32,739 bases of DNA from Kiloniellaceae bacterium (GCA_021776135.1 JAJFGL010000050.1:1-32739), one strand, 5' to 3'. Counted from the first letter of the stretch, positions 7,818-16,409 are shown. Numbers and translations: made by a program. Notes: generated from the letters alone by a model not told the origin.

Positions 7818-8702
7818 CTAGGCCGCGCCCGCTTCCAGGGCCTCGATGGCGCCGTGAAGGGCGACCAGACGTTGGGCGTTTTCCACATGCAGGTTTTCGA
7901 TCAGCTTGCCCTCGACCACGACCACGCCTTGGCCTTCCTTTTCCGCCGCTGCGTGGGCCGCGATTATTTTTTGCGACCACGCAATCTCCGCCGCCGAGGG
8001 GCCGAATACTTCGTTGGCTTTAGAAATGGTCTTGGGGTGAATGAGGGTCTTGCCGTCGAAGCCGAAGGCCTTGCCCTGCACGCATGACTCCGCGAAGCCC
8101 GCGTCGTCGGCCAAGTCCAGATAGACGCCGTCCACTATGGCCAAACCGTAAGCGCGCGCCGCCAAGATGCACAGGCCGAGGGAGGTTACCACCGGCAGGC
8201 GCTCCGGCGTATGTTCGGCCTGCAAATCCTTGACCAGATCGGACGTACCCATGACCAGGCAGGAGATGCGCGGGCTGGCGCCTGAGATTTCCTCGGCATG
8301 GAGGACGCCGAGCGGAGTTTCCATCATGCACATGATGGCCATGTCCTTGGGGGCGCCGGCGGCCGCCATGGCGGTTTCCAGATCTTGGATCATGGCCGCG
8401 CTTTCCACCTTGGGCAGCAGGATCGCATCGGCGCCGCAGGCCGCCATGGCGGTCACGTCCTCGGCGCCCCAGGGCGAATCGAGGCCGTTGATCCGCACGA
8501 TTATTTCGCGCGCCCCATAGCCGCCGGCACCTACCGCCTCGGCAATTTGCCGGCGCGCCGTGGCCTTGGCGTCGGGCGCCACGGCGTCCTCGAGATCCAG
8601 GATCAGAGCATCGGCGGGTAAGCCGCGCCCCTTTTCCAAGGCGCGGGCGTTGGAGCCGGGCATATACAACACGCTGCGGCGCGGGCGGGTCTGTGCGGTC
8701 AT
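7818..8702 (-). CDS. CoA ester lyase, malyl-CoA lyase/thioesterase family (CitE-like)
   Basis: A 294-residue HpcH/HpaI-aldolase and citrate-lyase-beta superfamily enzyme. Visible motifs are 'LYMPGSNARALEK', 'ILDLEDAV' (36-41), the CoA-site region 'VRINGLDSPWG' (69-79), and the Mg ligands E129 in 'MMETPLG' and D155 in 'MGTSDLVKDL'. Near the end it has 'FGFDGKTLIHPKTI'. Close coupling with mch suggests it acts on beta-methylmalyl-CoA or malyl-CoA in the ethylmalonyl-CoA pathway. The N-terminus looks closer to (3S)-malyl-CoA thioesterase (Mcl2) than to the lyase Mcl1, so the exact activity is open. The ATG at 8702 follows a GAGGA ribosome site by eight bases; the longer open frame upstream is antisense to pdxY. 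Confidence 0.85.
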   Translation of the reverse strand: MTAQTRPRRSVLYMPGSNARALEKGRGLPADALILDLEDAVAPDAKATARRQIAEAVGAGGYGAREIIVRINGLDSPWGAEDVTAMAACGADAILLPKVESAAMIQDLETAMAAAGAPKDMAIMCMMETPLGVLHAEEISGASPRISCLVMGTSDLVKDLQAEHTPERLPVVTSLGLCILAARAYGLAIVDGVYLDLADDAGFAESCVQGKAFGFDGKTLIHPKTISKANEVFGPSAAEIAWSQKIIAAHAAAEKEGQGVVVVEGKLIENLHVENAQRLVALHGAIEALEAGAA

Positions 8703-8759
8703 TTCTAGCGTCCTCAATGAATCGGGCGCGACTATAAACCAGGGCGCGGCTGTGGCAAG

Positions 8760-9617
8760 GTGGGGCTTGTGAACATCCTCTCCATCCAATCCCATGTCGC
8801 CTACGGCCATGTCGGCAACGCCGCCGCCGTGTTCGTGCTGCAACGCCTGGGCCTTGAGGTTTGGCCCCTGCACACGGTGCAGTATTCCAACCACAAGGGC
8901 TATGGCGACTGGACCGGCCAGGATTTCAGCGCCGGGCATATTTCCGGCCTGGTCGCGGGCTTGGGCGCGCGCGGGGCCTTGGCTGACTGCGACGCGGTGC
9001 TCTCGGGCTACATCGGCCAGGCGGAGATGGGCGCGGCGATCGTGGGCGCGGTCAAGGCGGTGCGCCGGGCCAATCCGCACGCGCTCTATCTCTGCGATCC
9101 GGTCATGGGCGACGAGGACGGCGGGCTCTACGTGGCCAAGGACATCCCGGCCTTCTTCCGCGAACGCGCCTTGCCCCTGGCCCAGATCGTCACGCCCAAC
9201 CGCTTTGAGTTGGAGCAGCTCACGGGCCGCAAGATCGCGGGCCAGGACGACGCCCTGGCGGCCGCGCGGGCGGTGATCGCCCTGGGGCCGCGTATCGTGC
9301 TTTTGACCGGCTTTCGCGGCGCGGCTGCCGGCGATATAGAGATCCTGGCGGTGACCGAGGGGCAAGCCTGGCGCGTGCGCACGCCCTACCTGGCCCTGGA
9401 CCCCATGCCCAATGGCGCCGGCGATACCCTGGCGGCGCTTTTTCTGGCCAAGTATTTGGCGCGGCGCGATGTCCCTGCGGCGCTTGCCCAGGCCGCCGCC
9501 GCCCTCCACGCCGTGCTGCGCGCGACCCAGAAGGCCGGCGCCCGCGAACTGCAACTCATCGCCGCCCAGGACGCGTTAGTTAAGCCCGCGCGTAGTTTCG
9601 AGGTGGAGGCGCTCTAA
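8760..9617 (+). CDS. pdxY: Pyridoxal kinase
   Basis: It phosphorylates pyridoxal to pyridoxal 5'-phosphate in the vitamin B6 salvage pathway. The protein has a ribokinase-like fold of 285 residues. The N-terminus '[18 protein letters not shown]' is diagnostic for PdxY/PdxK. '[13 protein letters not shown]' and '[13 protein letters not shown]' follow. The C-terminal '[16 protein letters not shown]' carries the anion hole and catalytic Asp. Two GTG codons are possible starts, 8760 and 8769 (VNILSIQSH); the second has an AAGGTGGGG sequence just upstream and is the more likely. The gene converges with argB and their stop codons overlap by four bases. Confidence 0.93.
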   Translation: MGLVNILSIQSHVAYGHVGNAAAVFVLQRLGLEVWPLHTVQYSNHKGYGDWTGQDFSAGHISGLVAGLGARGALADCDAVLSGYIGQAEMGAAIVGAVKAVRRANPHALYLCDPVMGDEDGGLYVAKDIPAFFRERALPLAQIVTPNRFELEQLTGRKIAGQDDALAAARAVIALGPRIVLLTGFRGAAAGDIEILAVTEGQAWRVRTPYLALDPMPNGAGDTLAALFLAKYLARRDVPAALAQAAAALHAVLRATQKAGARELQLIAAQDALVKPARSFEVEAL

Positions 9618-10522
9618 GCGCGTTTGACGAGGGTGCCGATGCCGCCGTCGGTGAAAATTTCCAGCAGCAGGGTATGGGGGACGCGGCCATCCAGGATAAC
9701 GGCGGCGCCGACGCCGCTTTCCACCGCCGCGATGCAGGTTTCCATCTTGGGAATCATGCCGCCGGAGACGGTGCCGTCGGCACACAGGGCCTGGGCTTTC
9801 TCCACCGACAGTTCGGCGACCAGTTCTCCCGTCTTGTCCAGAACCCCGGCGACATCGGTCAGCATCAGCAGCCGCGCCGCGCCGATGGCGCTGGCGACCG
9901 CGCCCGCGACCGTGTCGGCGTTGATGTTATAGGTCTCGCCGCCCGCCCCGACCCCGATCGGGGCGATGACCGGAATCATGCCCGATTGTTCCAGGGCGGT
10001 CAGGATGCTGGGCTTGATGCTTTCCGGTTCGCCGACGAAGCCCAGGTCGAGCACTTTTTCGATATTCGAGTCGGCGTCGCGCACTTTCCGGCGCAGGCGC
10101 TTAGCCTGGATCAAGCCGCCGTCTTTCCCCGATAGGCCGATGGCGGTGCCGCCGGCCTTGACGATGGCGTTGACGATGGATTTGTTGATGCTGCCCGACA
10201 GCACCATCTCGACGATGTCCACGGTCGCGGCGTCGGTCACGCGCAGGCCGTCCACGAACTCGCTTTGAATTTTCAGGCGCTCCAGCATGTGCCCGATTTG
10301 CGGCCCGCCGCCGTGAACCACCACCGGGTGAATCCCGACTTGTTTCATCAGCACGATGTCCTTGGCGAAGACCTCCGCCAGTTCCGGGTCGCCCATGGCA
10401 TGGCCGCCGTACTTAATGACGAAGGTCTGCCCGGCATAGCGGCGCATGAAGGGCAGGGCTTCGCTGATGGTGCGCGCCGTGCGCAGCCAGTTCTTGGTGT
10501 CCGAGAAGCTTTTCCGGGTCAT
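9614..10522 (-). CDS. argB: Acetylglutamate kinase
   Basis: ArgB phosphorylates N-acetylglutamate, the second step of arginine synthesis. The 302-residue protein carries '[11 protein letters not shown]' and '[10 protein letters not shown]' in the nucleotide and substrate region, '[17 protein letters not shown]', 'LLTDVAGV'-like '[10 protein letters not shown]' and '[10 protein letters not shown]'. The N-terminal helix '[19 protein letters not shown]' is the extension that builds the hexameric, arginine-inhibited form, so feedback inhibition by arginine is likely. The start is the ATG at 10522, ten bases after the engB stop and without a strong Shine-Dalgarno. It is the last gene of the rpmH operon. 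Confidence 0.95.
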   Translation of the reverse strand: MTRKSFSDTKNWLRTARTISEALPFMRRYAGQTFVIKYGGHAMGDPELAEVFAKDIVLMKQVGIHPVVVHGGGPQIGHMLERLKIQSEFVDGLRVTDAATVDIVEMVLSGSINKSIVNAIVKAGGTAIGLSGKDGGLIQAKRLRRKVRDADSNIEKVLDLGFVGEPESIKPSILTALEQSGMIPVIAPIGVGAGGETYNINADTVAGAVASAIGAARLLMLTDVAGVLDKTGELVAELSVEKAQALCADGTVSGGMIPKMETCIAAVESGVGAAVILDGRVPHTLLLEIFTDGGIGTLVKRA

Positions 10523-10532
10523 GGCTACTACA

Positions 10533-11228
10533 CTAAGGCGCTTCGCGCGCAATCGCCACATCTTCGGCGAAGGCGGCCAGGGTGGCGCGCAGTTCCGCGA
10601 TACCGGCGCCGGTCTGGGCGCTGGTCACCGCGATGACCGGGTGGGCGGCAGGGTGGCGCGCCAGCTCCTTGGCCGCGGTCTCCAGGTTTTTGGCCAGGTC
10701 GCCGGGCTTTGGCTTGTCGGCCTTGGTGAAGACCACTTGATAGGAGACGGCGGCGGTGTCCAGACTCGCCATGAGGTTCCGGTCGCTGTCCTTCAGGCCG
10801 TGGCGCGCGTCGATCAGCAGGAGCACGCGGCGCAACTGCGGCCGGCCCTTCAGGTAGTTTTCGCTTAGCGCCGACCAGGCCTGCACTTCGGTCTTCGCGG
10901 CCCGGGCATAGCCGTATCCGGGCAGGTCGGTCAGGACCAGCCGGCCGCCCAGATCGAAGAAGTTGAGCTGGCGGGTGCGCCCCGGCGTGTTCGAGGTGCG
11001 GGCCAGGGTCTTGCGCCCGGTCAGGGCGTTGACCAGGCTCGACTTGCCGACATTGGACCGGCCGGCGAAAGCGACCTCGCGAAGGCGCCCTGGGGGCAAG
11101 CGGCTTTCCTCGGCGGCGCCGGCCAGGAAGGTGCAGGCCTGGGCGAAAAGAACCCGGCCCGCCTCGATCTCGGCCGGTGTCGCTTGATCCGGGCTTTCCC
11201 TGGCGGGGATTGTGTCTTCGCCGCTCAC
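10533..11228 (-). CDS. engB: Ribosome biogenesis GTPase EngB (YihA/YsxC)
   Basis: This cytoplasmic TRAFAC-class GTPase is needed for assembly of the 50S ribosomal subunit. The 231-residue protein has G1 'GRSNVGKS' (56-63), G2 region '[10 protein letters not shown]', G3 'DLPGYG' (101-106) and G4 'TKAD' (168-171). The GTG start at 11228 overlaps the yidC stop (GTGA), which shows translational coupling. A longer open frame extends upstream inside yidC and is rejected because the EngB similarity begins only after this GTG. Confidence 0.94.
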   Translation of the reverse strand: MSGEDTIPARESPDQATPAEIEAGRVLFAQACTFLAGAAEESRLPPGRLREVAFAGRSNVGKSSLVNALTGRKTLARTSNTPGRTRQLNFFDLGGRLVLTDLPGYGYARAAKTEVQAWSALSENYLKGRPQLRRVLLLIDARHGLKDSDRNLMASLDTAAVSYQVVFTKADKPKPGDLAKNLETAAKELARHPAAHPVIAVTSAQTGAGIAELRATLAAFAEDVAIAREAP

Positions 11229-12979
11229 TTGTTGCCGATGGGCACGCCGTGGCGCCGCATGATGGTATATTGCTGGGCGATCGAAAGCGTGTTGTTCCAG
11301 GTCCAGTAGATCACCAGCCCGGCCGGGAAACTGGCCAGCAGGAAGGTGAAGATGATCGGCATGAACAGGAATATCTTGGCCTGAACCGGGTCCGGCGGCT
11401 GTGGATTCAGGCGCTGCTGCAGGAACATGGTGGCGCCCATGAGCAGGGGCCAGATGCCGATGCTGATGACGCTCAAGGCGCCAAGCTCCGGGATACCCCA
11501 GGGCAGAATCCCAAAACCGTTCAGAATCGAAGTCGGGTCGGCGGCCGAGAGATCCTGGATCCAGCCGAAGAAGGGCGCGTGACGCATTTCGATGGTCACG
11601 AACATCACCTTGTAGAGGGCGAAAAACACTGGAATCTGAACCACGATCGGCAGGCAACCGGCCAGGGGATTGGCGCCTTCTTTCTTATAAAGGGCCATCA
11701 TTTCCTGATTCAGGCGCTGCTTGTCATCGCCGAAGCGTTCTTTCAGCTTGACCGTCTCCGGCTGTAGTTTCTTCATCTTCGCCATGGAGACGAAGGACTT
11801 ATTGGCCAAGGGGAAGAACAAAATCTTGACGCCGACGGTCAGGATCAGGATCGCGATGCCGAAATTACCGATCTTTTCGTTGAGATAGTGCAGGGCATAA
11901 AACAAAGGCTTGGTGAGGAAATAAAACCAGCCGAAATCGACCGAGAGATCGAATTGCGCGAAACCCTGCTCTTCCTCGTATCGGTCGAGAAGCAGAACCT
12001 TCTTGGCCCCAGCGAAAAGATGGCTGGTAACTTCGGCCATGGCGCCGGGCAAGATGCCGGTGCCGGCGTAGAGGTAATCGGTCTGGTATTTATCCACGCC
12101 GCTGCGCCCGTCATGCAGGAAGCGCGCACTCACCGCGCGCTTCTGATCCGGGACCAGGGCGACCAGCCAATATTTATCGGTGATGCCCAGCCAACCGCCA
12201 GTGGTCTCTACTTGTATGGGGCCGTCGTCGCTCAAATCGCTATAGTCGACTTCCTTGAGAACGTCGTCGAAGACCCCGAGCAAACCTTCGTGGAGAATAT
12301 AGAAGCCCAGGATATCGGGCGTGCCGGTCCGCGATATCAAGCCGTAGGGCAGCAGGGTTACCGCGCCGCCGGCGTTGTTGAATACCCGTTGCGTGACCGT
12401 GAAAAGATAGTTTTCGTCGATCTTGTACAGGGTTTCGAAACGCAGGCCGGCGCCGTTGTCCCAGGACAGGGTCAGGGGTTGTTCCGGGGTCAGGACATCG
12501 ACGTCGGCTTGCCAAATCGTTTCCGCGTTCGGCAAGGCCGCGCCGGCGGCGGCGCCGGTCCAGCCGAAATCGGCGAAATACGTGTTTTGCGCCCCCTGCG
12601 GGGATAGCAGGACGATCTGCTTGCTTTCCGGATCGATGGTCTCGCGGTAGCCGGTCATGGTTAGATCGTCGATGCGCGCCCCGCGCAGGGATATGGAACC
12701 GCGCAGGGTCGGAGTTTCGATGAATACCCGCGCGCCCTGGCCGATGACCTCGGCGCGGGTCAGTTCGTCCGGTACGGCGGGAACGGCGGTGCCGCCGCCG
12801 GCCGTCGGCACGCTGACCCCGCTCGGTGCGGTGCTTGGCGGCGCCGTGCCGCCGGTTTCCTGAGCCGTTTCCGGGCCACTGGGCGGCGGCGCGACTGTTT
12901 GCTCGCCGACAATAAGTTGAAAGCTGAGCAAGATGGCGACCGAGAGGACAATCGCCAGGATGAGGTTTTTTTGGTCCAT
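11225..12979 (-). CDS. yidC: Membrane protein insertase YidC
   Basis: YidC inserts and folds inner-membrane proteins, alone or with SecYEG. At 584 residues it has the Gram-negative layout. There is an N-terminal transmembrane helix (about 6-24), a Pro/Gly-rich linker, and a large periplasmic beta-domain to about residue 350. The conserved Oxa1 core follows with 'WFYFLTKPLFYALHYL', 'GNFGIAILILTVGVKILFFPLA', the cytoplasmic hairpin 'KMKKLQPETVKLKERFGDD', and the last helices ending 'GLVIYWTWNNTLSIAQQ'. The gene lies nine bases after yidD and overlaps engB by four bases. Confidence 0.97.
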   Translation of the reverse strand: MDQKNLILAIVLSVAILLSFQLIVGEQTVAPPPSGPETAQETGGTAPPSTAPSGVSVPTAGGGTAVPAVPDELTRAEVIGQGARVFIETPTLRGSISLRGARIDDLTMTGYRETIDPESKQIVLLSPQGAQNTYFADFGWTGAAAGAALPNAETIWQADVDVLTPEQPLTLSWDNGAGLRFETLYKIDENYLFTVTQRVFNNAGGAVTLLPYGLISRTGTPDILGFYILHEGLLGVFDDVLKEVDYSDLSDDGPIQVETTGGWLGITDKYWLVALVPDQKRAVSARFLHDGRSGVDKYQTDYLYAGTGILPGAMAEVTSHLFAGAKKVLLLDRYEEEQGFAQFDLSVDFGWFYFLTKPLFYALHYLNEKIGNFGIAILILTVGVKILFFPLANKSFVSMAKMKKLQPETVKLKERFGDDKQRLNQEMMALYKKEGANPLAGCLPIVVQIPVFFALYKVMFVTIEMRHAPFFGWIQDLSAADPTSILNGFGILPWGIPELGALSVISIGIWPLLMGATMFLQQRLNPQPPDPVQAKIFLFMPIIFTFLLASFPAGLVIYWTWNNTLSIAQQYTIMRRHGVPIGNK

Positions 12980-12988
12980 GGGGTTTCT

Positions 12989-13279
12989 TTATATCCTGGT
13001 CTGGGGCGCGGCCGTTTCGAGGCGCTTGGGGGCTGGCTTATGGCCACACTCGGGCACCGGATCGAGCCCGGAGCCGCCCCAGGGATTGCAGCGCAGCAGC
13101 CGCCAAAGCGAAAGGGCGCCACCGCGGAACACGCCGTGGCGGCGCACCGCCTCGATGGCGTAGTTGGAACAGCTTGGCCAAAAACGGCAAGACATGGGCA
13201 AAATCGGGCGAATCAGCCACTGATAGCCGCGAAGCAGGCCAACCGCCAAGGTTTCCAGGACATTCTCCAGGACTTTCAT
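12989..13279 (-). CDS. yidD: Membrane protein insertion efficiency factor YidD
   Basis: YidD is a small membrane-associated protein that helps YidC-dependent insertion. The 96 residues contain the invariant cysteine block 'MSCRFWPSCSNYAIEAVRRHG' (about 29-49) and 'RCNPWGGSGLDPVP', preceded by an amphipathic N-terminal helix with 'LLRGYQWLIRPIL'. The ATG at 13279 overlaps the rnpA stop codon in an ATGA arrangement. The same frame stays open upstream but that part is antisense-like to rnpA coding logic and is not part of the protein. Confidence 0.94.
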   Translation of the reverse strand: MKVLENVLETLAVGLLRGYQWLIRPILPMSCRFWPSCSNYAIEAVRRHGVFRGGALSLWRLLRCNPWGGSGLDPVPECGHKPAPKRLETAAPQTRI

Positions 13280-13659
13280 CCGCGCCTCACCTTCGCTCCC
13301 GCACTCTTCCGGCGCGTTTCGCCGATACCCGCCAGCGCCTCGCGCAAATCCTCGGCCAGGGCGCCATAGGGCCGATCCAGCGTCGTCCGGCGCCCGATCA
13401 AGACGTAGTCCGTGCCCGCGCGGGCGCCGGCCGGCAGAATCGCCCGCGCCACGGCACGCAGCCGGCGCCGGGCCCGATTCCGCAGGACCGCGTTGCCGAC
13501 CTTGCGGCTGACCGTGAACCCGACCCGGATATCCAGGGACTTGTCCGTCTGGTGCCGGCGGGCCTGAAGTATCAGGCCGGGAGTCACCCATTTAGTGCGC
13601 GCGGCGGCCACTTTGAGGAAGTCGGGCCGCTTTTTCAGCCGCCCGATGCAGGACACCAT
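13276..13659 (-). CDS. rnpA: Ribonuclease P protein component
   Basis: RnpA is the protein cofactor of RNase P, which trims 5' leaders of tRNA precursors. The 127 residues start 'RLKKRPDFLKV' after a short tail and contain the RNA-binding RNR motif in 'GFTVSRKVGNAVLRNRARRRLR' (split here: GFTVSRKVGNAV, then LRNRARRRLR). The basic composition fits. The start codon is only seven bases from the end of the inverted-repeat element at 13666-13932, and no good Shine-Dalgarno is visible in those bases, so the element must supply or mask the ribosome site. The stop overlaps the yidD start. Confidence 0.94.
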   Translation of the reverse strand: MVSCIGRLKKRPDFLKVAAARTKWVTPGLILQARRHQTDKSLDIRVGFTVSRKVGNAVLRNRARRRLRAVARAILPAGARAGTDYVLIGRRTTLDRPYGALAEDLREALAGIGETRRKSAGAKVRRG

Positions 13660-13665
13660 GGCGGG

Positions 13666-13932
13666 TTATACCAAGGAACGCCGATAATGATCCCTAGAGA
13701 CGGCTGACCAAGGCTTTCGGCTAGGAGCGTGCGGCGTGGCGATGCGGGGCATCGCGAGGCGTGCGCGACGCCGTCCGAAAGCCTTGGCCAGCCACCGTTC
13801 CGGTCGCCTAGGCGGCCCGTCGGAGGGCGTCGGAAAACCTTGACGATGTCCCACATCGCCTTCGGCTTCCCTCCTGCCCGACGGGTCGCCTAGGCGATCT
13901 CTAGGGGTCATTATCGGCGCTCCTTGGTATTA
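13666..13932. mobile_element. MITE-like element with 35 bp inverted ends and two internal hairpins
   Basis: The ends 13666-13700 and 13898-13932 are inverted copies, 32 of 35 positions matching. Inside are two further inverted pairs. The first is 13702-13720 with 13775-13793 (18 of 19), capped by the perfect hairpin 739-745/749-755 (GCGATGC/GCATCGC, at 13739-13755). The second is 13804-13823 with 13878-13897 (19 of 20), capped by CGATGT/ACATCG at 13844-13858. The 267 bp therefore fold as an outer stem with two long arms, as DNA cruciform or as RNA. No coding sequence is convincing. One end overlaps the TAA stop of rpmH and the other lies seven bases before rnpA. Size, ends and lack of a transposase suit a non-autonomous element (MITE) or a large repetitive palindrome; no clear target duplication is seen. 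Confidence 0.65.
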
Positions 13933-14064
13933 CGCGGAAAGGCGCTTGCGGCCCCTGGCGCGCCGGCGCGCGATGACATTGCGGCCGCCCACGGTCGCCA
14001 TGCGGGCCCGAAAGCCGTGGCGGCGCTTGCGGACCAGCACGCTGGGTTGATAGGTGCGCTTCAC
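13930..14064 (-). CDS. rpmH: 50S ribosomal protein L34
   Basis: This 44-residue basic protein of the large ribosomal subunit reads [17 protein letters not shown] near the start and ends GRKRLSA, the complete L34 sequence. The start is GTG at 14064; the nearby ATG six bases upstream is out of frame with a TGA two codons later and cannot be used. A GGAG ribosome site lies nine bases upstream. It is the first gene of the leftward operon rpmH-rnpA-yidD-yidC-engB-argB. Its TAA stop lies inside the terminal repeat of the inverted-repeat element. Confidence 0.96.
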   Translation of the reverse strand: MKRTYQPSVLVRKRRHGFRARMATVGGRNVIARRRARGRKRLSA

Positions 14065-14105
14065 GGCATGATCTCCGGTGTTTGGAAGCTTGGAATTCGG
14101 CTGGC

Positions 14106-14134
14106 TGTATACGAGCCGCCACCCGCTCTGTCAA
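14106..14134 (-). promoter_or_regulatory. Sigma70 promoter of the rpmH operon
   Basis: On the minus strand a perfect TTGACA (14134-14129), a 17-base spacer and TATACA (14111-14106) form a near-consensus promoter. Transcription should start near 14099, leaving a leader of about 35 bases before the rpmH GTG. Confidence 0.85.
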
Positions 14135-14231
14135 CGGCGGCAGGAAGGACTGTTTCCGGCCGGGGTTACCAGTCGAGGCGAAGTTATGATACTAGAAAGC
14201 TGGCTTCTGGGGAACCCTCGGGGAAGGGCGT

Positions 14232-14969
14232 GTGAATACCATGACCGGAACGACCGGCCAGGCCGGGAAAAAGGGGCGGCTGCTCTATCGTTTGTTGCCC
14301 CTGGCGGTTCTGGGCGCGGGCCTGGTGGCGTTCTTCGCCCTTGACTTGGACCGCTTCGCCGGGCTCGACGCCCTGCGCGAACATCGCGGTTGGCTGACCG
14401 GCCAGGCCGAAAACAACCCTTTGCTCACCGGCCTCGGCTTCATGGCGATCTATGCCCTGGTGGTGGCCTTCTCGATCCCCGGCGGCGCCTTGCTCACCGT
14501 GACCGCTGGATTTCTGTTCGGCACCGTGCCGGCGGCGGTTTGCGTCGTGGCCGGGGCCACCCTCGGGGCGACCGGCTTGTTTTTGGCCGCCCGCACCGCC
14601 CTGGGCGGCGTGCTGCGCGCCAAGGCCGGCCCGGCCCTGCGCCGCATGGAGGAAGGTTTCCGGGAAAACGCCCTGAATTACTTGTTGGTCCTGCGGCTGA
14701 TCCCCTTGTTCCCCTTCTGGCTGGTCAATCTGGTGCCGGCCTTCCTGGGCGTGTCCCTGCGGGTTTATGTAATCGGGACCTTTTTCGGCATTATTCCCGG
14801 CACCTTCGTCTATGCCAGCCTCGGCAATGGGCTGGGGGCGATCCTGGACGCCGGCGACACCCCGGACCTGGGGGTCATTTTCATGCCGGATATTTTGATC
14901 CCGATCGTCGGCCTGGCGGTTTTGGCGCTGCTCCCGGTGGTTTACAAGAAAATCAAGGCGCGCCGCTAA
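14232..14969 (+). CDS. TVP38/TMEM64 family membrane protein (VTT domain)
   Basis: This 245-residue inner-membrane protein has about six hydrophobic segments. It shows the VTT (DedA-related) signature: 'SIPGGALLTVTAGFLFG' followed by the Gly-spaced helix 'GATLGATGLFLAART', then 'LRLIPLFPFWLVNLVPAF' and 'GIIPGTFVYASLGNGL'. The family is linked to lipid scrambling and membrane homeostasis in general, but the bacterial role is not settled. The start may be the GTG at 14232 (with GGGAAGGG just before it) or the ATG at 14241. The stop lies 15 bases before the flavoprotein gene, so the two form an operon; the same pair, sometimes fused, occurs in other bacteria. Confidence 0.87.
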   Translation: MNTMTGTTGQAGKKGRLLYRLLPLAVLGAGLVAFFALDLDRFAGLDALREHRGWLTGQAENNPLLTGLGFMAIYALVVAFSIPGGALLTVTAGFLFGTVPAAVCVVAGATLGATGLFLAARTALGGVLRAKAGPALRRMEEGFRENALNYLLVLRLIPLFPFWLVNLVPAFLGVSLRVYVIGTFFGIIPGTFVYASLGNGLGAILDAGDTPDLGVIFMPDILIPIVGLAVLALLPVVYKKIKARR

Positions 14970-14984
14970 AGCTATGGAGCCGGC

Positions 14985-16409
14985 ATGAGCAATAGTCTAA
15001 CCCCGGACATCTGTGTGATCGGCGCTGGGTCCGCCGGCTTGTCGGTCGCGGCGGGGGCCTCGCAAATGGGGGCCGATACGGTCCTGATCGAAAAGGCCAA
15101 GATGGGCGGCGATTGCCTGAACTATGGCTGCATCCCCTCCAAGGCCCTGCTGGTCGCCGCCAAGGCCGCCGCCGGCCATGACCGGGCCCGGGCCCTGGGG
15201 GTCCATTATGACCCGCCGCGCATCGATTTCAGGGCCGTCCACGACCATGTTCAGAGCGTCATCGCCGCCATCGCCCCCATGGATTCGGTGGAGCGTTTCG
15301 AGGGCCTTGGCGTCACGGTTTTGAAATCCACCGGCCGCTTCGTCAATGACCGCGAGGTGGAGGCGGGGGGGACGCGCATCCGGGCCCGGCGTTTCGTGGT
15401 GGCGACCGGATCCCGGCCCCTGGTGCCGCCCATACCGGGGCTCCAGGATACCGGCTTCCTGACCAACGAAACGGTCTTCGATCTGACCGAACTTCCCGAA
15501 CATCTGATCGTGGTCGGGGGCGGGCCGATCGGCTGCGAACTCGGCCAGGCGTTCCGGCTGCTGGGCGCCCAGGTCAGCATCGTCGAGATGGCCGAAATCA
15601 TGCCCAAGGACGATCCCGAGATGGTCGCGATCCTGCGCGCCAAGCTGCGCGCCGACGGTATTCAGCTCTACGAAAACACCAAGGTCGCCGCGGTCGAACG
15701 CCGGGACGGCGCGGTCGCCGTGAAAATTGAGCGCGAGGGCCGGGAGGACTGGATAACCGGCACGGCCCTGCTTCTGGCCGCCGGGCGGGTGCCTAGTCTT
15801 GAGGGTTTGGGCCTTGAGGCCGCGGGCATTGCCTTCGGCCGTCAGGGGATCGAGGTCGATGGCCGTTTGCGTACCGCCAACCGGCGGGTTTTCGCGGCCG
15901 GCGACGTGGCCGGCGGCCCGCAATTCACCCACATGGCGGGCTATCACGCCGGGATCGTCATCAAGAACGCTTTGTTCCGCTGGCCCGCCAAGGTCGATAT
16001 CCGGGCCCTGCCCTGGGTGACCTACACGGCGCCGGAACTGGCCCAGGTCGGGATGACCGAAGACGCCGCGCGCCGGGCCCATGGCGATATCCGCATCCTG
16101 CGCTGGCCCTTCGCGGAAAACGACCGGGCCCAGGCGGAACGCCAAGACCATGGCATGGTCAAGGCCATCGTGGCGCCGAACGGCAAGATTCTGGGCGCCT
16201 CCATCGCCGGGGAACATGCCGGGGAACTGATCCAGCCCTGGGTTCTGGCCCTATCGCAAGGGGCCAAGGTGTCGGCCCTGGCCGGCATGATCGCGCCCTA
16301 TCCGACCCTGGGCGAGGCCAGTAAGCGCGCCGCGGGCAGCTTCTACGTGCCCAAGCTGTTTAGCGCCCGCACCAAGTGGCTGGTGCGCCTGCTTGCCCGC
16401 TTGGGGTGA
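14985..16409 (+). CDS. FAD-dependent disulfide reductase, MerA/dihydrolipoyl dehydrogenase-like
   Basis: A 474-residue class I pyridine nucleotide-disulfide oxidoreductase. The FAD-binding GAGSAG is at 13-18. The redox-active disulfide is C44/C49 in 'GGDCLNYGCIPSKAL'. The NAD(P) site is 'VVGGGPIGCELG', and the second FAD motif is 'RVFAAGDVAG'. In the dimer-interface region the family's catalytic His of 'HPTxxE' is a Tyr here ('APYPTLGE', Y439/E444), as in mercuric reductases. The MerA C-terminal Cys pair and N-terminal metal-binding domain are both missing, and there is no lipoyl-enzyme context. So it is neither a standard Lpd nor a standard MerA, and the electron acceptor is unknown. It is cotranscribed with the TVP38-family gene. 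Confidence 0.82.
   Translation: MSNSLTPDICVIGAGSAGLSVAAGASQMGADTVLIEKAKMGGDCLNYGCIPSKALLVAAKAAAGHDRARALGVHYDPPRIDFRAVHDHVQSVIAAIAPMDSVERFEGLGVTVLKSTGRFVNDREVEAGGTRIRARRFVVATGSRPLVPPIPGLQDTGFLTNETVFDLTELPEHLIVVGGGPIGCELGQAFRLLGAQVSIVEMAEIMPKDDPEMVAILRAKLRADGIQLYENTKVAAVERRDGAVAVKIEREGREDWITGTALLLAAGRVPSLEGLGLEAAGIAFGRQGIEVDGRLRTANRRVFAAGDVAGGPQFTHMAGYHAGIVIKNALFRWPAKVDIRALPWVTYTAPELAQVGMTEDAARRAHGDIRILRWPFAENDRAQAERQDHGMVKAIVAPNGKILGASIAGEHAGELIQPWVLALSQGAKVSALAGMIAPYPTLGEASKRAAGSFYVPKLFSARTKWLVRLLARLG

Noticed and set aside
13635-13911. Two overlapping leftward frames of 73 and 81 codons between rpmH and rnpA
   Set aside because: They cover the inverted-repeat element, whose symmetry explains the open frames; no ribosome site or known domain.
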